From the NCBI RefSeq assembly GCF_014205215.1, contig NZ_JACHNC010000001.1, forward strand, positions 10,040,501 through 10,104,500: a DNA stretch of 64,000 bases, read 5' to 3'. Every line of letters starts with the position of its first letter. Positions within the stretch are counted from its first letter, which is position 1. This DNA comes from Actinoplanes lobatus. Its GTDB lineage: Bacteria > Actinomycetota > Actinomycetes > Mycobacteriales > Micromonosporaceae. This document shows, piece by piece, positions 34,801-43,379 of the stretch. The notes under the pieces are model-generated. The model had not been told where the DNA came from. It saw only the letters and a list, made by a program, of their open reading frames with translations, and did not search any database. Position numbers and translations under genes: made by a program.

Positions 34801-35358
34801 AACCTGGGCTATCTGCCGGCCGGCAGCGACGCCGAGGTGCGGCGGCTGCTGGCGGACCGCAACGCGTTCCGCGGCAACGGGATGACGCGGCTGCGGCAGG
34901 CGGCCGCGACGCTGCGGGCGCTGCTCGACGAGGCGCTGTCCGGGGCGCGGGCCATGGTGGCCGGGGCGATCGACGCCCGCCGGGCCGAGTTGGTGGCCGG
35001 GCGGTTCTGGGCGCAGGCTCCGGAGGCGGCCCGGGTGGAGGTGGCCGCCGCGATCGACCGCGTCCTCGGGCAGGTGGCCGCCGAGACGCAGATCGCGTTC
35101 ATCCGGGAGCTCGGCAACTCGTTCGAGTCGGTCGTCTACCCCGGCCTTCTGGAACGGCTGGTGCCGCCGGCGCCCGCGCCGGGCGGTGGGGACGGTCCGG
35201 CTCCGGCGCCGGTGCGGCCGATCGTGTCGATCCGGTCGGTCAAGGCGGCGGGTGTGCGGGGCCTGTTGGAGAAACCTGAGGACGTCGACCGGTACGTGGA
35301 CGCGCTGCGCGCCGCCCTGCTGTCGACTCTGGACGATGGGAAGCGGATCGCACTGTGA
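31864..35358 (+). CDS. brxC: BREX ATPase BrxC
   Basis: The 1164-residue protein has the BrxC start (IFAKDVQRPIEGVIKADD), a Walker A motif GFFGSGKSHLLK near residues 63-74, NFFVDEVGQF near 258 as the Walker B region, and a long helical C-terminal part. BrxC is the large AAA-type ATPase of BREX and is needed for both methylation and phage exclusion. The length fits the family (about 1,200). The ribosome site lies in the end of brxB (GGAGCAGGAGG). Its stop overlaps the pglX GTG as GTGA. Confidence 0.95.
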   Translation: MRLNDIFAKDVQRPIEGVIKADDVAHLGTEVDEYVLTNEAAKGLELLLEAYTNYTTANGVWISGFFGSGKSHLLKMLAHLLGEVDGQRFPRERVSASFREKAHGAFLPALLDRADRIPARSLLFNIDQKATLISKKDQGDALLRVFVKVFDESRGYFGNQGHVARFERDLDNRGQYEAFKAEYARISGRDWSLGREEGVLEEGNVARAYAVVSGQTEGAPTNILTKYRNEYSMSIEDFADEVRTWLDRQPAGLRLNFFVDEVGQFIGTNTHLMLNLQTIAESLNTRCQGRAWVFVTSQEDMDKVVGDRTRQQGNDFSKIQARFATRVKLTSADVEEVIRKRLLEKNGPGAGELRAIYDRESANFKTLFDFVDGGKTYRNYADEAHFTGTYPFVSYQFPLFQAAIEGISDHNVFEGRNSSVGERSMLGVVQQVAKDIGDVEVGTLATFDHMFAGIRASLKSAARRSIDLAERHIADDPLAVRLLKALFLVKYVEGFHASPRNLTVLVYDRFGLDLPDLARRVQAALTLLETQTYVQRNGNLYEYLTNEEQVIEEEIKNVEIDGSEVGNRLLRMLSGDVIKTTKLRYARNGQDFAFGYRLDDQQYGPQRELTVHFITPEYPYGPEEIRMHSAGKDELRVVLEPDERALADLRLLIKSEKYLKRKQTTSISAIEDQILRSKAAQNVEREREIVERVRRAVGKAELIINAATVVSGAQEALARVTDGFQELIGRTYVHLSLLGGLRYTEQQIAQAASPDPAVLVEGPGLSTLTAPGEEVHSFVLGRDRRGEQVTVKTVVDTFQSRPYGWDLASAEVVIAWLVGTSKVSLSMDGNAVRRSEVATVLRNTQKHAHTVVAPQKVFDERRVAAFRKFCTDFFDDASVPRDPLEAARYGAGRLRSRLDELRSRMTGSPYPFTGQLAGPVELLEQVTGRPDEWYLTGFGLGDELLEAKEDVIDPILSFLGGAQRVIYDEAAALLTGNANNLGYLPAGSDAEVRRLLADRNAFRGNGMTRLRQAAATLRALLDEALSGARAMVAGAIDARRAELVAGRFWAQAPEAARVEVAAAIDRVLGQVAAETQIAFIRELGNSFESVVYPGLLERLVPPAPAPGGGDGPAPAPVRPIVSIRSVKAAGVRGLLEKPEDVDRYVDALRAALLSTLDDGKRIAL

Positions 35359-38300
35359 TCGACACGGCACGGTTGAAGACGTTCGCCACCTGGGCGCGTA
35401 CCGCCCTGATCCGTGAGGTGACGGCCCGGATCGCGGTGGTGCTCGCCCCGGCGTCGGCCGAGCGGGTGGAGCAGCCCAACGCGGTGGCCGCGATGGAACG
35501 CGCGATCGCGGCGGCCGGCCGGGACGCGGTGGCCGATCGGGTCGCGTACACCTGGTTCAACCGGATCGTGGCGCTGCGGTTCATGGACGCCAACGGCTAC
35601 ACCGGTATCGGGGTGGTGTCCCCGGCCGCCGGTCTGGTCTCCGGGCAGCCGGAGGTGCTGGCCGAGGCGAAGCGCGGCAACCTGGACCCGGAGGTGGTGT
35701 CCGGGCGGCGCGCGGCGGAGGCGATCGCCGGGCTGCTGGACGGGACCCGGCGCAGCGCCGATCCGCAGGGTGAGGCGTACGCGCTCCTGCTGGCCGAGTA
35801 CTGCCGGTACTGGAACCGGGCGATGCCGTTCATGTTCGAGCGGGAGGGCGACTGGACCGAGCTGCTGATCCCGACGAATCTGCTGGCCGAGGACTCGGTG
35901 CCGGCGCGGACGGTGGCGGTGCTGACCGAGGACGTCTGCCGGGACGTCGAGGTGATCGGCTGGCTGTACCAGTTCTACATCTCGGAGCGTAAGGACGAGG
36001 TGTTCGCCGAGTTCGGCCGCAACCGCAAGGCGGGCGCCGTCGACATCCCGCCCGCCACGCAGCTGTTCACGCCGCACTGGATCGTCCGGTACCTGGTGGA
36101 GAACTCGGTGGGCCGGCTGTGGCTGCTCAACCGGCCGGGGTCGGCGCTGGCCGCGCGGATGGACTATTACCTCGCGCCGTCCGGGGACGAACTCACGTCG
36201 TACGCCAAGATCGAAAGCCCGGAGGAGATCCGGGTGATCGACCCGGCGTGCGGCTCCGGCCACATGCTGACCTACGCGTTCGATCTGCTCTACGCGATCT
36301 ACGAGGAGGAGGGGTACGCCCCGTCGGACATCCCCGGGCTGATCCTCACCCACAACCTGCACGGCACCGAGATCGACCCGCGGGCGGGGGCGCTGGCGGC
36401 GTTCGCGCTGACGATGAAGGCGCGGGCCCGGCAGCGGACGTTCTTCAACCGGCGGGTGGCGCCGAACATCTGTGTGCTGGAGCCGGTGTCGTTCGCGCCG
36501 GGCGAGCTGAACACGCTCGTCACGCCGGCCGGGGACCGCGTGGCCGAGGAGGCGTTCTGGACCCTGTTCGAGAACGCCGACACGCTGGGGTCGCTGCTGC
36601 GGCCGCGCGGCGATCTGATCGGGCGGCTGCGCGGGCACCTGGACGCTCTTCCGGTCGAGGAGGGTGACCTGCTCGCGGCGGATCTGCGGCGGCGGGCCGA
36701 GCGGGTGCTCACCCAGGCCGGGTATCTGGCGCGGGGCTATCACGCGGTGGTCGCGAACCCGCCCTACATGGGCAACGGCAACATGAACGCGCTGCTGTCC
36801 GAGTTCGCCAAGCGGGAGTACCCGAACACGAAGACGGACCTGTTCGCCATGTTCATCGAGCGGTGCACCGCGCTGGCGGCGCCGCGGGCGATGGTCGGCA
36901 TGATCACCATGCAGGCGTGGATGTTCCTCAGTTCGTACGCGGCGCTGCGCGACGGGCTGCTGCGTGACCAGGCGATCGTGACGATGGCCCACCTGGACGC
37001 CGGCGCGTTCGACACGATCGCCGGTGAGGTGGTCGCGGCCACCGCGTTCGTGCTGGTCAACGAGGGGCAGCCGGATCTGTCCGGCAGTTTCGTACGGCTC
37101 GTCGAGGAGCGCGGTGAGGCGGTGATGAGCGCCGCCTACCTGGAGTCGGTGGCCGGGCGGCGACCGGTGTACGCGGCGTCGGTCCGGCAGTTGCGGCAGG
37201 TGCCGGGTGTGCCGGTGGCGTACTGGCTGTCCGGGGCGATGCTGCGCGCGTTCGGGCTGGGCCGCCCGCTGGCCGAGGTCGGCGAGCCGCGGCAGGGCCT
37301 GGCGACCGCGGACAACGGCCGGTTCGTGCGGCAGTGGCACGAGGTGAGCGCCGACCGTACCGGTTTCGGGCTGGCCCGTGACGAGGCGCTGGCCTCGGAC
37401 TTCCGGTGGTTCCCGTACAACAAGGGCGGCGAGTTCCGCCGTTGGTACGGCAACCAGGAGTTCGTCGTCAACTGGCAGGACGACGGGGCGGAGATCCGGT
37501 CGTTCGGCATCGAGACCGGCCGGCCGCGGTCGCGCGCGCAGAACACCGGCTACTACTTCCTGCCGTCGGTGTCGTGGTCGAAGGTGGGTGCCAAGGCCGC
37601 GTTCCGCTGGTATCCGCAGGGGTTCATCTTCGATGTGGCGGGCACGTCGATCTTCGCGTCCGAGCAGGATCTGCTGCGGCTGGCGGCGGTCTGCAACTCG
37701 ACGGTGGCCCGGGATCTGCTGGCCGCCACGTCGTCGCGGATGAACTTCGAGGTGGGCACGCTGGCGCAGCTGCCGGTCCCGGAGGTGCCGGAGGGGACGG
37801 CCGCGACGGTGCGGGAGCTGGTGGAGATCCACCGGGCGGACTGGGACGCCCGCGAGGCGTCCTGGGATTTCCGGACCCTGGATCTGGTGGAGGCCGGTCC
37901 GGGCCGGCTGGCCGACGCGGTGGCGGCGAGCTTCGCCGCCGGGGTGGCGACGGCCGGGCGGGCGCGGGAGCTGGAGACCCGGCTCAATGCCGAGGTCGCC
38001 GCCGCCTACCTGTTGGACGGCGAGGCGGACACCGAGGTGTCGCCCGCGAAGATCACCCTGTTCGGCAATCCGGAGTTCCGGTTCGCCGGCAAGCCGGCCG
38101 AGGAACAGGAGCGACTGTACGCGCGGGAGCGTGCCGCCGATCTGGTCTCGTACGCGGTGGGCTGCATGTTCGGCCGGTACAGCCTGGACGAGCCGGGCCT
38201 GGTCCTGGGGCACGCCGGCGCGACCGTGGCGGATTATCTGGCCCGGGTGCCGCGGCCGTCGTTCCCGCCGGATCAGGACAACGTGATCCCGGTGGTCGAC

Positions 38301-38861
38301 GGCGAGTGGTTCGACGACGACATCGTGGGCCGGTTCCGGCAGTTCCTGCGGGTGGTGTTCGGTGACGGGCACCTGGAGGAGAACCTGCGGTGGGTCACCG
38401 CCGCCCTGGGTGTGAAGGACGTCCGCGACTACTTCGTGAAGTCGTTCTACAAGGACCACGTGCAGCGGTATCGCAAGCGGCCGGTGTACTGGCTGTTCTC
38501 CAGCGCGAAGGGCTCCTTCACGGCGCTGGTGTACCTGCACCGCTACCAGCCGTCGACGGTGTCCACGGTGCTCAACGAGTACCTGCGGCAGTTCCGGGCG
38601 AAGCTGGAGGCGAACCGGCAGCACCAGGAGCGGCTGTCGGTGGACCCGGCGGGCACTCCGCGGGCCCGGGCCGCGGCGCAGAAGGAGCTGGACCGGCTGC
38701 GCAAGATCCTGGTCGAGCTGGACGAGTACGAGCACGACGTGCTGTACCCGCTGGCGACCCGGCAGCTGGCGCTCGACCTGGACGACGGGGTGCGGGCCAA
38801 CTACCCGCGGTTCGGTGCGGCGCTGCGGCGGATCCAGGGTCTCGAGTCCGCCGATGAGTGA
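35355..38861 (+). CDS. pglX: BREX adenine-specific DNA methyltransferase PglX
   Basis: The 1168-residue protein has the S-adenosylmethionine site DPACGSGHML near residue 295 and the catalytic NPPY motif (VVANPPYMGNGNMN) near 467, as in N6-adenine methyltransferases. PglX marks host DNA at a non-palindromic site so that BREX ignores self. The C-terminal half would carry the target-recognition part. All catalytic residues are present, so the system should methylate. The start is GTG 35355 overlapping brxC; the end overlaps pglZ by 8 bp. Confidence 0.96.
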   Translation: MIDTARLKTFATWARTALIREVTARIAVVLAPASAERVEQPNAVAAMERAIAAAGRDAVADRVAYTWFNRIVALRFMDANGYTGIGVVSPAAGLVSGQPEVLAEAKRGNLDPEVVSGRRAAEAIAGLLDGTRRSADPQGEAYALLLAEYCRYWNRAMPFMFEREGDWTELLIPTNLLAEDSVPARTVAVLTEDVCRDVEVIGWLYQFYISERKDEVFAEFGRNRKAGAVDIPPATQLFTPHWIVRYLVENSVGRLWLLNRPGSALAARMDYYLAPSGDELTSYAKIESPEEIRVIDPACGSGHMLTYAFDLLYAIYEEEGYAPSDIPGLILTHNLHGTEIDPRAGALAAFALTMKARARQRTFFNRRVAPNICVLEPVSFAPGELNTLVTPAGDRVAEEAFWTLFENADTLGSLLRPRGDLIGRLRGHLDALPVEEGDLLAADLRRRAERVLTQAGYLARGYHAVVANPPYMGNGNMNALLSEFAKREYPNTKTDLFAMFIERCTALAAPRAMVGMITMQAWMFLSSYAALRDGLLRDQAIVTMAHLDAGAFDTIAGEVVAATAFVLVNEGQPDLSGSFVRLVEERGEAVMSAAYLESVAGRRPVYAASVRQLRQVPGVPVAYWLSGAMLRAFGLGRPLAEVGEPRQGLATADNGRFVRQWHEVSADRTGFGLARDEALASDFRWFPYNKGGEFRRWYGNQEFVVNWQDDGAEIRSFGIETGRPRSRAQNTGYYFLPSVSWSKVGAKAAFRWYPQGFIFDVAGTSIFASEQDLLRLAAVCNSTVARDLLAATSSRMNFEVGTLAQLPVPEVPEGTAATVRELVEIHRADWDAREASWDFRTLDLVEAGPGRLADAVAASFAAGVATAGRARELETRLNAEVAAAYLLDGEADTEVSPAKITLFGNPEFRFAGKPAEEQERLYARERAADLVSYAVGCMFGRYSLDEPGLVLGHAGATVADYLARVPRPSFPPDQDNVIPVVDGEWFDDDIVGRFRQFLRVVFGDGHLEENLRWVTAALGVKDVRDYFVKSFYKDHVQRYRKRPVYWLFSSAKGSFTALVYLHRYQPSTVSTVLNEYLRQFRAKLEANRQHQERLSVDPAGTPRARAAAQKELDRLRKILVELDEYEHDVLYPLATRQLALDLDDGVRANYPRFGAALRRIQGLESADE

Positions 38862-41349
38862 GCCGGCCACCATCCGGGCCCATCTGCGGCGGCGGTTCGA
38901 GACGAACCGGCTGGTGTTCTGGCACGACCCGGACGGCGAGTACGCGGGCGAGCTGGACTCGCTGGATCTGGGTGACGTGCGGATCGTCCGGGTGGAGAAC
39001 AACGAGTACGGGCTCAAGCACCGGATGCTGCGGGCCGAGCCGGACCGGCGGTTCCTGGTCTACCGGCCGGGCCCGGTGCCGGCCGACATCGGCAACTGGC
39101 TGCTCGACCTGGAGCTGATGTACGGGGTGTTCACCGCGGACCGGGTGTCGCTGGTGCGCCAGGAGCTGGGCCTGACCGCCGAGGGTGTGGACGAGGTGCT
39201 GCGGGCGCACGAGCGGTTCTTCGGCTCGGCCAAGCGGGTGCAGGCGCTGCGGGCGCTGCTCGGGCCGGCCGACGACGCCCGGCTGCTGCGGGCGAAGATG
39301 TCGGCCGTGCTGCTGGGGCAGCGTGAGCACAGCCTGCTGGAGATCACCCGGACGGTGCTGACCGAGCACGCCGGCGAGTCCCGGCCCCGGTTCGAGGCGC
39401 TGGCCGATCACGGTCTGGACGAGTTCTTCTGGCGGGGCACGGCGTCGATCTACGGCTACTCCTCGTCGCGGCCGGGTGTCGACGACTTCGTGCTGTGGCT
39501 GTTCCGGGAGGCGGACCGCGGTTTCCGGGCCGACGGCGCCGGCGGGCTGCACAACATCGCCCGGGACTTCGGCAGCCTGCGTTACGACGTGCGCAGCCGG
39601 GAGGCGATGAAGACGCTGGCCCGGCGGGTGGCCGCCACCACCGGGTACGCCGAGGGCATCCGGGATACCGGCTACCGCGACCTGCTCGGGACCGACGTCT
39701 TCGAGGAGACCGAGCAGCGGATCGTGCGGGATCTGGCGCGCGGTGTCGACGAGCGGACGGTCACCGCCCGCGAGGTGACCGAGGCGGTCCGGCAGCGGCA
39801 GAGCAGTGTCTGGTTCGACGGTCACCGCCAGCTGTACGCGGCGATCGTCAGCGCGTCCGACCTGCTCACCGCGATCGGTGGCCTGGATCTGTCGATGCGG
39901 TCGTTCGACGAGGGCCTGGAGCGGTACCGCACCGAGTGGTTCCGCATCGACCAGCTGTACCGCCGGTTCATCCACGCGGCGCGGACCGCCGAATCGCCGG
40001 TTCCGCTGGAGGGTCTGCGGGCCCGGGTGGAGAGGCATTACACCAACAAGTTCCTGTACGAGCTGGGCGCCGCGTGGCAGCGGCAGGTGGACACGGCCGA
40101 CCGGTGGCGGTCGGCGGCGCTGTCCCCGCAGACGTCGTTCTTCGCCGAGCACGTCCAGCCGGTGATCCGGGACGGCCGCCGCCGGGCCGTGGTGATCGTC
40201 TCCGACGCGCTGCGCTACGAGATCGCCGACGAGCTGGGGTCCCGGATCCGGCAGGAGGACCGGTTCGACGCGACGCTGGGTGCGGTGCTGGGGGTGCTGC
40301 CCAGTTACACCCAGCTGGGCATGGCGGCGCTGCTGCCGCACACGACGATCGGGCACTCCCCCGGCGGCGACCCGGTGCTGGTCGACGGGATGCCGTCGAA
40401 CGGCACCGCGAACCGGAGCCGGATCCTGGCGGCGGCGGGTGGCCGGGCGATCCAGGCGGAGGCGGTGCTGGCGCTGACCCGCGACGAGTTGCGGGAGCTG
40501 TACCAGCAGCATCAGGTGCTGTACGTCTTCCACGACCGGATCGACGCGACCGGTGACAAGCCGGCCACCGAGACCCGGGTGTTCGAGGCCGCCGAGGAGA
40601 CCATGCGGGAGCTGGTCGACCTGGTGAAGCGGCTGGCGAACGCGAACGCCACGAACATCCTGATCACCGCCGACCACGGGTTCCTGTTCCAGCACACGCC
40701 GCTGGCCGACGCGTTCCACCTGTCCACGCAGCCGGCCGGTGACGAGATCCGGGTGGTCAACCGCCGGTACGTGCTGGGCCGCGGGTTGCGCGAGGATCCG
40801 GCGTTCAGCACGTTCACCGCGGACCGGCTGGGCCTGACCGGGGACCTGGAGGTGCAGGTGCCGAAGTCGGTGCACCGGCTGCGGCTGCCGGGCGCCGGGT
40901 CGCGTTTCGTGCACGGCGGGGCGACGTTGCAGGAGGTGGTCGTGCCGGTGCTGACGGTCGGCAAGAAGCGGCGCAGCGACACCGAGCTGGTCGGGGTGGA
41001 GGTGCTGCCGGAGACCGACAAGATCACGACGGGGCAGCTGGTGGTGAAGCTGTACCAGACCCGGCCGGTGAGCGAGAAGGTGCGGCCGCGGCAGTTGCGG
41101 GCCTGCCTGTACGCCGGGGACGTGCTGATCTCCGACCGGCCGGAGCTGGTGTTCGATCAGGAGTCGGCGGACACCCGGGACCGCTACCAGAACGTGGTGC
41201 TGCTGCTCACGCAGGAGGCGAACGACCACAACAACCGGGCGGTCGAGTTCCGTCTGGAGGAGCCGATCCCGAACACCAGCCAGTGGCGGCCGTACGCCCG
41301 GGCGATGTACACGCTGCGGCGTTCGTTCACGTCCGACTTCGACTTCTGA
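38854..41349 (+). CDS. pglZ: BREX alkaline-phosphatase-superfamily protein PglZ
   Basis: The 831-residue protein starts MSEPATIRAHLRRRFETN, has FWHDPDGEY near 22, the metal-site motif VVIVSDALRYE near 446 and ITADHGFLFQ near 604, matching the PglZ domain of the alkaline phosphatase superfamily. PglZ is required for BREX activity and contacts the methyltransferase in other systems. The ATG at 38854 is used because it matches family N-termini; upstream in-frame residues belong to the pglX overlap. Confidence 0.95.
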   Translation: MSEPATIRAHLRRRFETNRLVFWHDPDGEYAGELDSLDLGDVRIVRVENNEYGLKHRMLRAEPDRRFLVYRPGPVPADIGNWLLDLELMYGVFTADRVSLVRQELGLTAEGVDEVLRAHERFFGSAKRVQALRALLGPADDARLLRAKMSAVLLGQREHSLLEITRTVLTEHAGESRPRFEALADHGLDEFFWRGTASIYGYSSSRPGVDDFVLWLFREADRGFRADGAGGLHNIARDFGSLRYDVRSREAMKTLARRVAATTGYAEGIRDTGYRDLLGTDVFEETEQRIVRDLARGVDERTVTAREVTEAVRQRQSSVWFDGHRQLYAAIVSASDLLTAIGGLDLSMRSFDEGLERYRTEWFRIDQLYRRFIHAARTAESPVPLEGLRARVERHYTNKFLYELGAAWQRQVDTADRWRSAALSPQTSFFAEHVQPVIRDGRRRAVVIVSDALRYEIADELGSRIRQEDRFDATLGAVLGVLPSYTQLGMAALLPHTTIGHSPGGDPVLVDGMPSNGTANRSRILAAAGGRAIQAEAVLALTRDELRELYQQHQVLYVFHDRIDATGDKPATETRVFEAAEETMRELVDLVKRLANANATNILITADHGFLFQHTPLADAFHLSTQPAGDEIRVVNRRYVLGRGLREDPAFSTFTADRLGLTGDLEVQVPKSVHRLRLPGAGSRFVHGGATLQEVVVPVLTVGKKRRSDTELVGVEVLPETDKITTGQLVVKLYQTRPVSEKVRPRQLRACLYAGDVLISDRPELVFDQESADTRDRYQNVVLLLTQEANDHNNRAVEFRLEEPIPNTSQWRPYARAMYTLRRSFTSDFDF

Positions 41350-41360
41350 GGGGAGATGTC

Positions 41361-43379
41361 GTGAGCGAACTCGACTCCAAGATCAACAGGCTGTTCCCGG
41401 GCGTCGTGGTCCGCAAGGACCTGGTGAAGGCGGTCAAGGGCAACGCCATCGTCCCCTCCTACGTGCTGGAGTACCTGCTCGGCCAGTACGCGGCCTCCGA
41501 CGACGAGGCCACCATCCAGGCCGGCATCCACGCGGTCCGGCGGATCCTGGCCGACCACTACGTGCACCGCAGCGAGTCGGAGCTGGTCAAGTCGACGATC
41601 CGGGAGCGCGGCCGGCACCGGATCATCGACCGGGTCACGGCCACCCTCAACGACCGGGCCGACGTGTACGAGGCCGAGTTCGCCAACCTGGGCGTACGGG
41701 GTGTGCTGGTGGAACCGTCCACCATCAAGGCGCATCCGAAGCTGCTGGTGGGCGGGGTCTGGTGCATCTGCGACATCGAGTACACGCACACCGACTCGGC
41801 GCGGGCGGTGCCGTGGATCCTCGGTTCGATCAAGCCGATCCAGCTGTCCAGTTTCGACTTCGAGGGGTATCTGGCGGCCCGCCGGGAGTTCACCACCGAC
41901 GAGTGGATCGACCTGCTGGTGCAGTCCATCGGGTTCGATCCGGCGCTGTTCGGCCGCCGCGCCAAGCTGCTCCAGCTGATCCGGCTGATCCCGTTCGCGG
42001 AGCGCAACTACAACCTGGTGGAGCTGGGGCCCAAGGGCACCGGCAAGTCGCACATCTTCTCCGAGTTCTCGCCGCACGGCATGCTGATCTCGGGTGGCGA
42101 GGTCACCGTACCGAAGCTGTTCGTGAACAACGCCAACGGCCGCATCGGCCTGGTCGGCTACTGGGACGTGGTGGCCTTCGACGAGTTCGCCGGCAAGCGC
42201 AAGCGGGCCGACAAGGCGCTGGTCGACATCATGAAGAACTACATGGCGAACAAGTCGTTCTCGCGGGGTGTGGAGACGCTGGGCGCCGAGGCGTCGATGG
42301 TGTTCGTCGGCAACACCTCGCACACCGTGCCGTACATGCTCAAGCACGCGGACCTGTTCGACGAGCTGCCGGAGAGCTACCACGACGCGGCCTATCTGGA
42401 CCGGCTGCACCACTACATCCCGGGCTGGGAGGTCGACACGATCCGCGGGGAGATGTTCTCCAGCGGGTACGGGTTCGTGGTCGACTACATCGCCGAGGTG
42501 CTGCGGTCGATGCGGTCGATGGACTTCTCCGACCGCTACCAGCCGCACTTCTCCCTGTCACCGGACATCTCCACCCGGGACCGCGACGGTGTGCAGAAGA
42601 CGTTCTCCGGGCTGATGAAGGTGCTGCACCCGCACGGCGAGGCGAGCCCGGCCGAGATCGAGGAGCTGCTGCGGCTGGCGATCGAGGGCCGTAAGCGGGT
42701 CAAGGACCAGATCCTGCGGATCGACGCGACGATGGCGTCGGTCGCGTTCGGGTACACCGACGCCGGCGGCGGCTGGCGGCCGGTGACCACCCTGGAGGAG
42801 GACGAGTACCCGGAGCACTACCACCGCCGGAGCCGGCCGCCGGAGCCGCGCACGGAGCCACGGCCGCGGCCGTCGGGTGAGCCGGCGCTGTTCGAGGGGC
42901 ACCGGGACTTCGCCGAGAACCAGCGCGGGGTGTCGTTCGAGCGAATCCTGCTGCCGTACCTGCGGGGCGCCACCACGATCACGGTGACCGATCCGTACAT
43001 CCGGCAGTTCCATCAGGCCCGCAACCTGATGGAGCTGATCGAGGTGCTGGTGCGGGCCAAGGACCCGGCCGACGAGATCAGCATGAAGCTGGTGACCGCC
43101 GAGCACCGGGAGGACGAGGACCGGCTGCGCCGTCAGCTGGAGCTGCTGGTGAAGGTGAAGCAGGGCGCGGCGGCCGGCGGCGTCGACCTGGACGTGTCGT
43201 TCGACAACGGCGCCCACGACCGGTCGATCGTCACCGACACCGGCTGGCGGATCGTGCTGGGCCGTGGGCTGGACGTCTTCCAGCACGTCAGCTCGGACGC
43301 GTTCGACCTGGCCCACCGGTTGCAGGAGTACCGGCCGGTCCGGGCGTTCGGCGTCACCTATGTGCGGGAGCGGCGGTGA
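41361..43379 (+). CDS. brxL: BREX AAA+ protein BrxL with PLD-like C-terminal domain
   Basis: The 672-residue protein shows BrxL sequence from its start (LDSKINRLFPGVVVRKDLV) through the AAA+ domain with Walker A GPKGTGKSHIF near residues 222-232 and AFDEFAGK near 272. Residues about 511-672 (NQRGVSFERILLPYLRG, ITVTDPYIR, ARNLMELIEVL) resemble the MITD1 C-terminal phospholipase D-like domain rather than a Lon peptidase. BrxL is a DNA-binding hexameric ATPase needed for phage blocking. GTG at 41361 follows GAGGGGAG. The gene overlaps the next, convergent gene by 26 bp. Confidence 0.93.
   Translation: MSELDSKINRLFPGVVVRKDLVKAVKGNAIVPSYVLEYLLGQYAASDDEATIQAGIHAVRRILADHYVHRSESELVKSTIRERGRHRIIDRVTATLNDRADVYEAEFANLGVRGVLVEPSTIKAHPKLLVGGVWCICDIEYTHTDSARAVPWILGSIKPIQLSSFDFEGYLAARREFTTDEWIDLLVQSIGFDPALFGRRAKLLQLIRLIPFAERNYNLVELGPKGTGKSHIFSEFSPHGMLISGGEVTVPKLFVNNANGRIGLVGYWDVVAFDEFAGKRKRADKALVDIMKNYMANKSFSRGVETLGAEASMVFVGNTSHTVPYMLKHADLFDELPESYHDAAYLDRLHHYIPGWEVDTIRGEMFSSGYGFVVDYIAEVLRSMRSMDFSDRYQPHFSLSPDISTRDRDGVQKTFSGLMKVLHPHGEASPAEIEELLRLAIEGRKRVKDQILRIDATMASVAFGYTDAGGGWRPVTTLEEDEYPEHYHRRSRPPEPRTEPRPRPSGEPALFEGHRDFAENQRGVSFERILLPYLRGATTITVTDPYIRQFHQARNLMELIEVLVRAKDPADEISMKLVTAEHREDEDRLRRQLELLVKVKQGAAAGGVDLDVSFDNGAHDRSIVTDTGWRIVLGRGLDVFQHVSSDAFDLAHRLQEYRPVRAFGVTYVRERR

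Noticed and set aside
30823..35370. Very long minus-strand open frames opposite the BREX genes (also 35136-39017 and 38572-41229)
   Set aside because: They are antisense shadows of brxC, pglX and pglZ: low-complexity Arg/His/Pro/Gln-rich translations with no family features, caused by high G+C.
30647..43379. Type 2 BREX or Pgl system considered
   Set aside because: There is no PglW kinase or PglY-type gene in the operon; brxA, brxB, brxC, pglX, pglZ, brxL is the type 1 set and order. The kinases in the island are not PglW-like in position or size.
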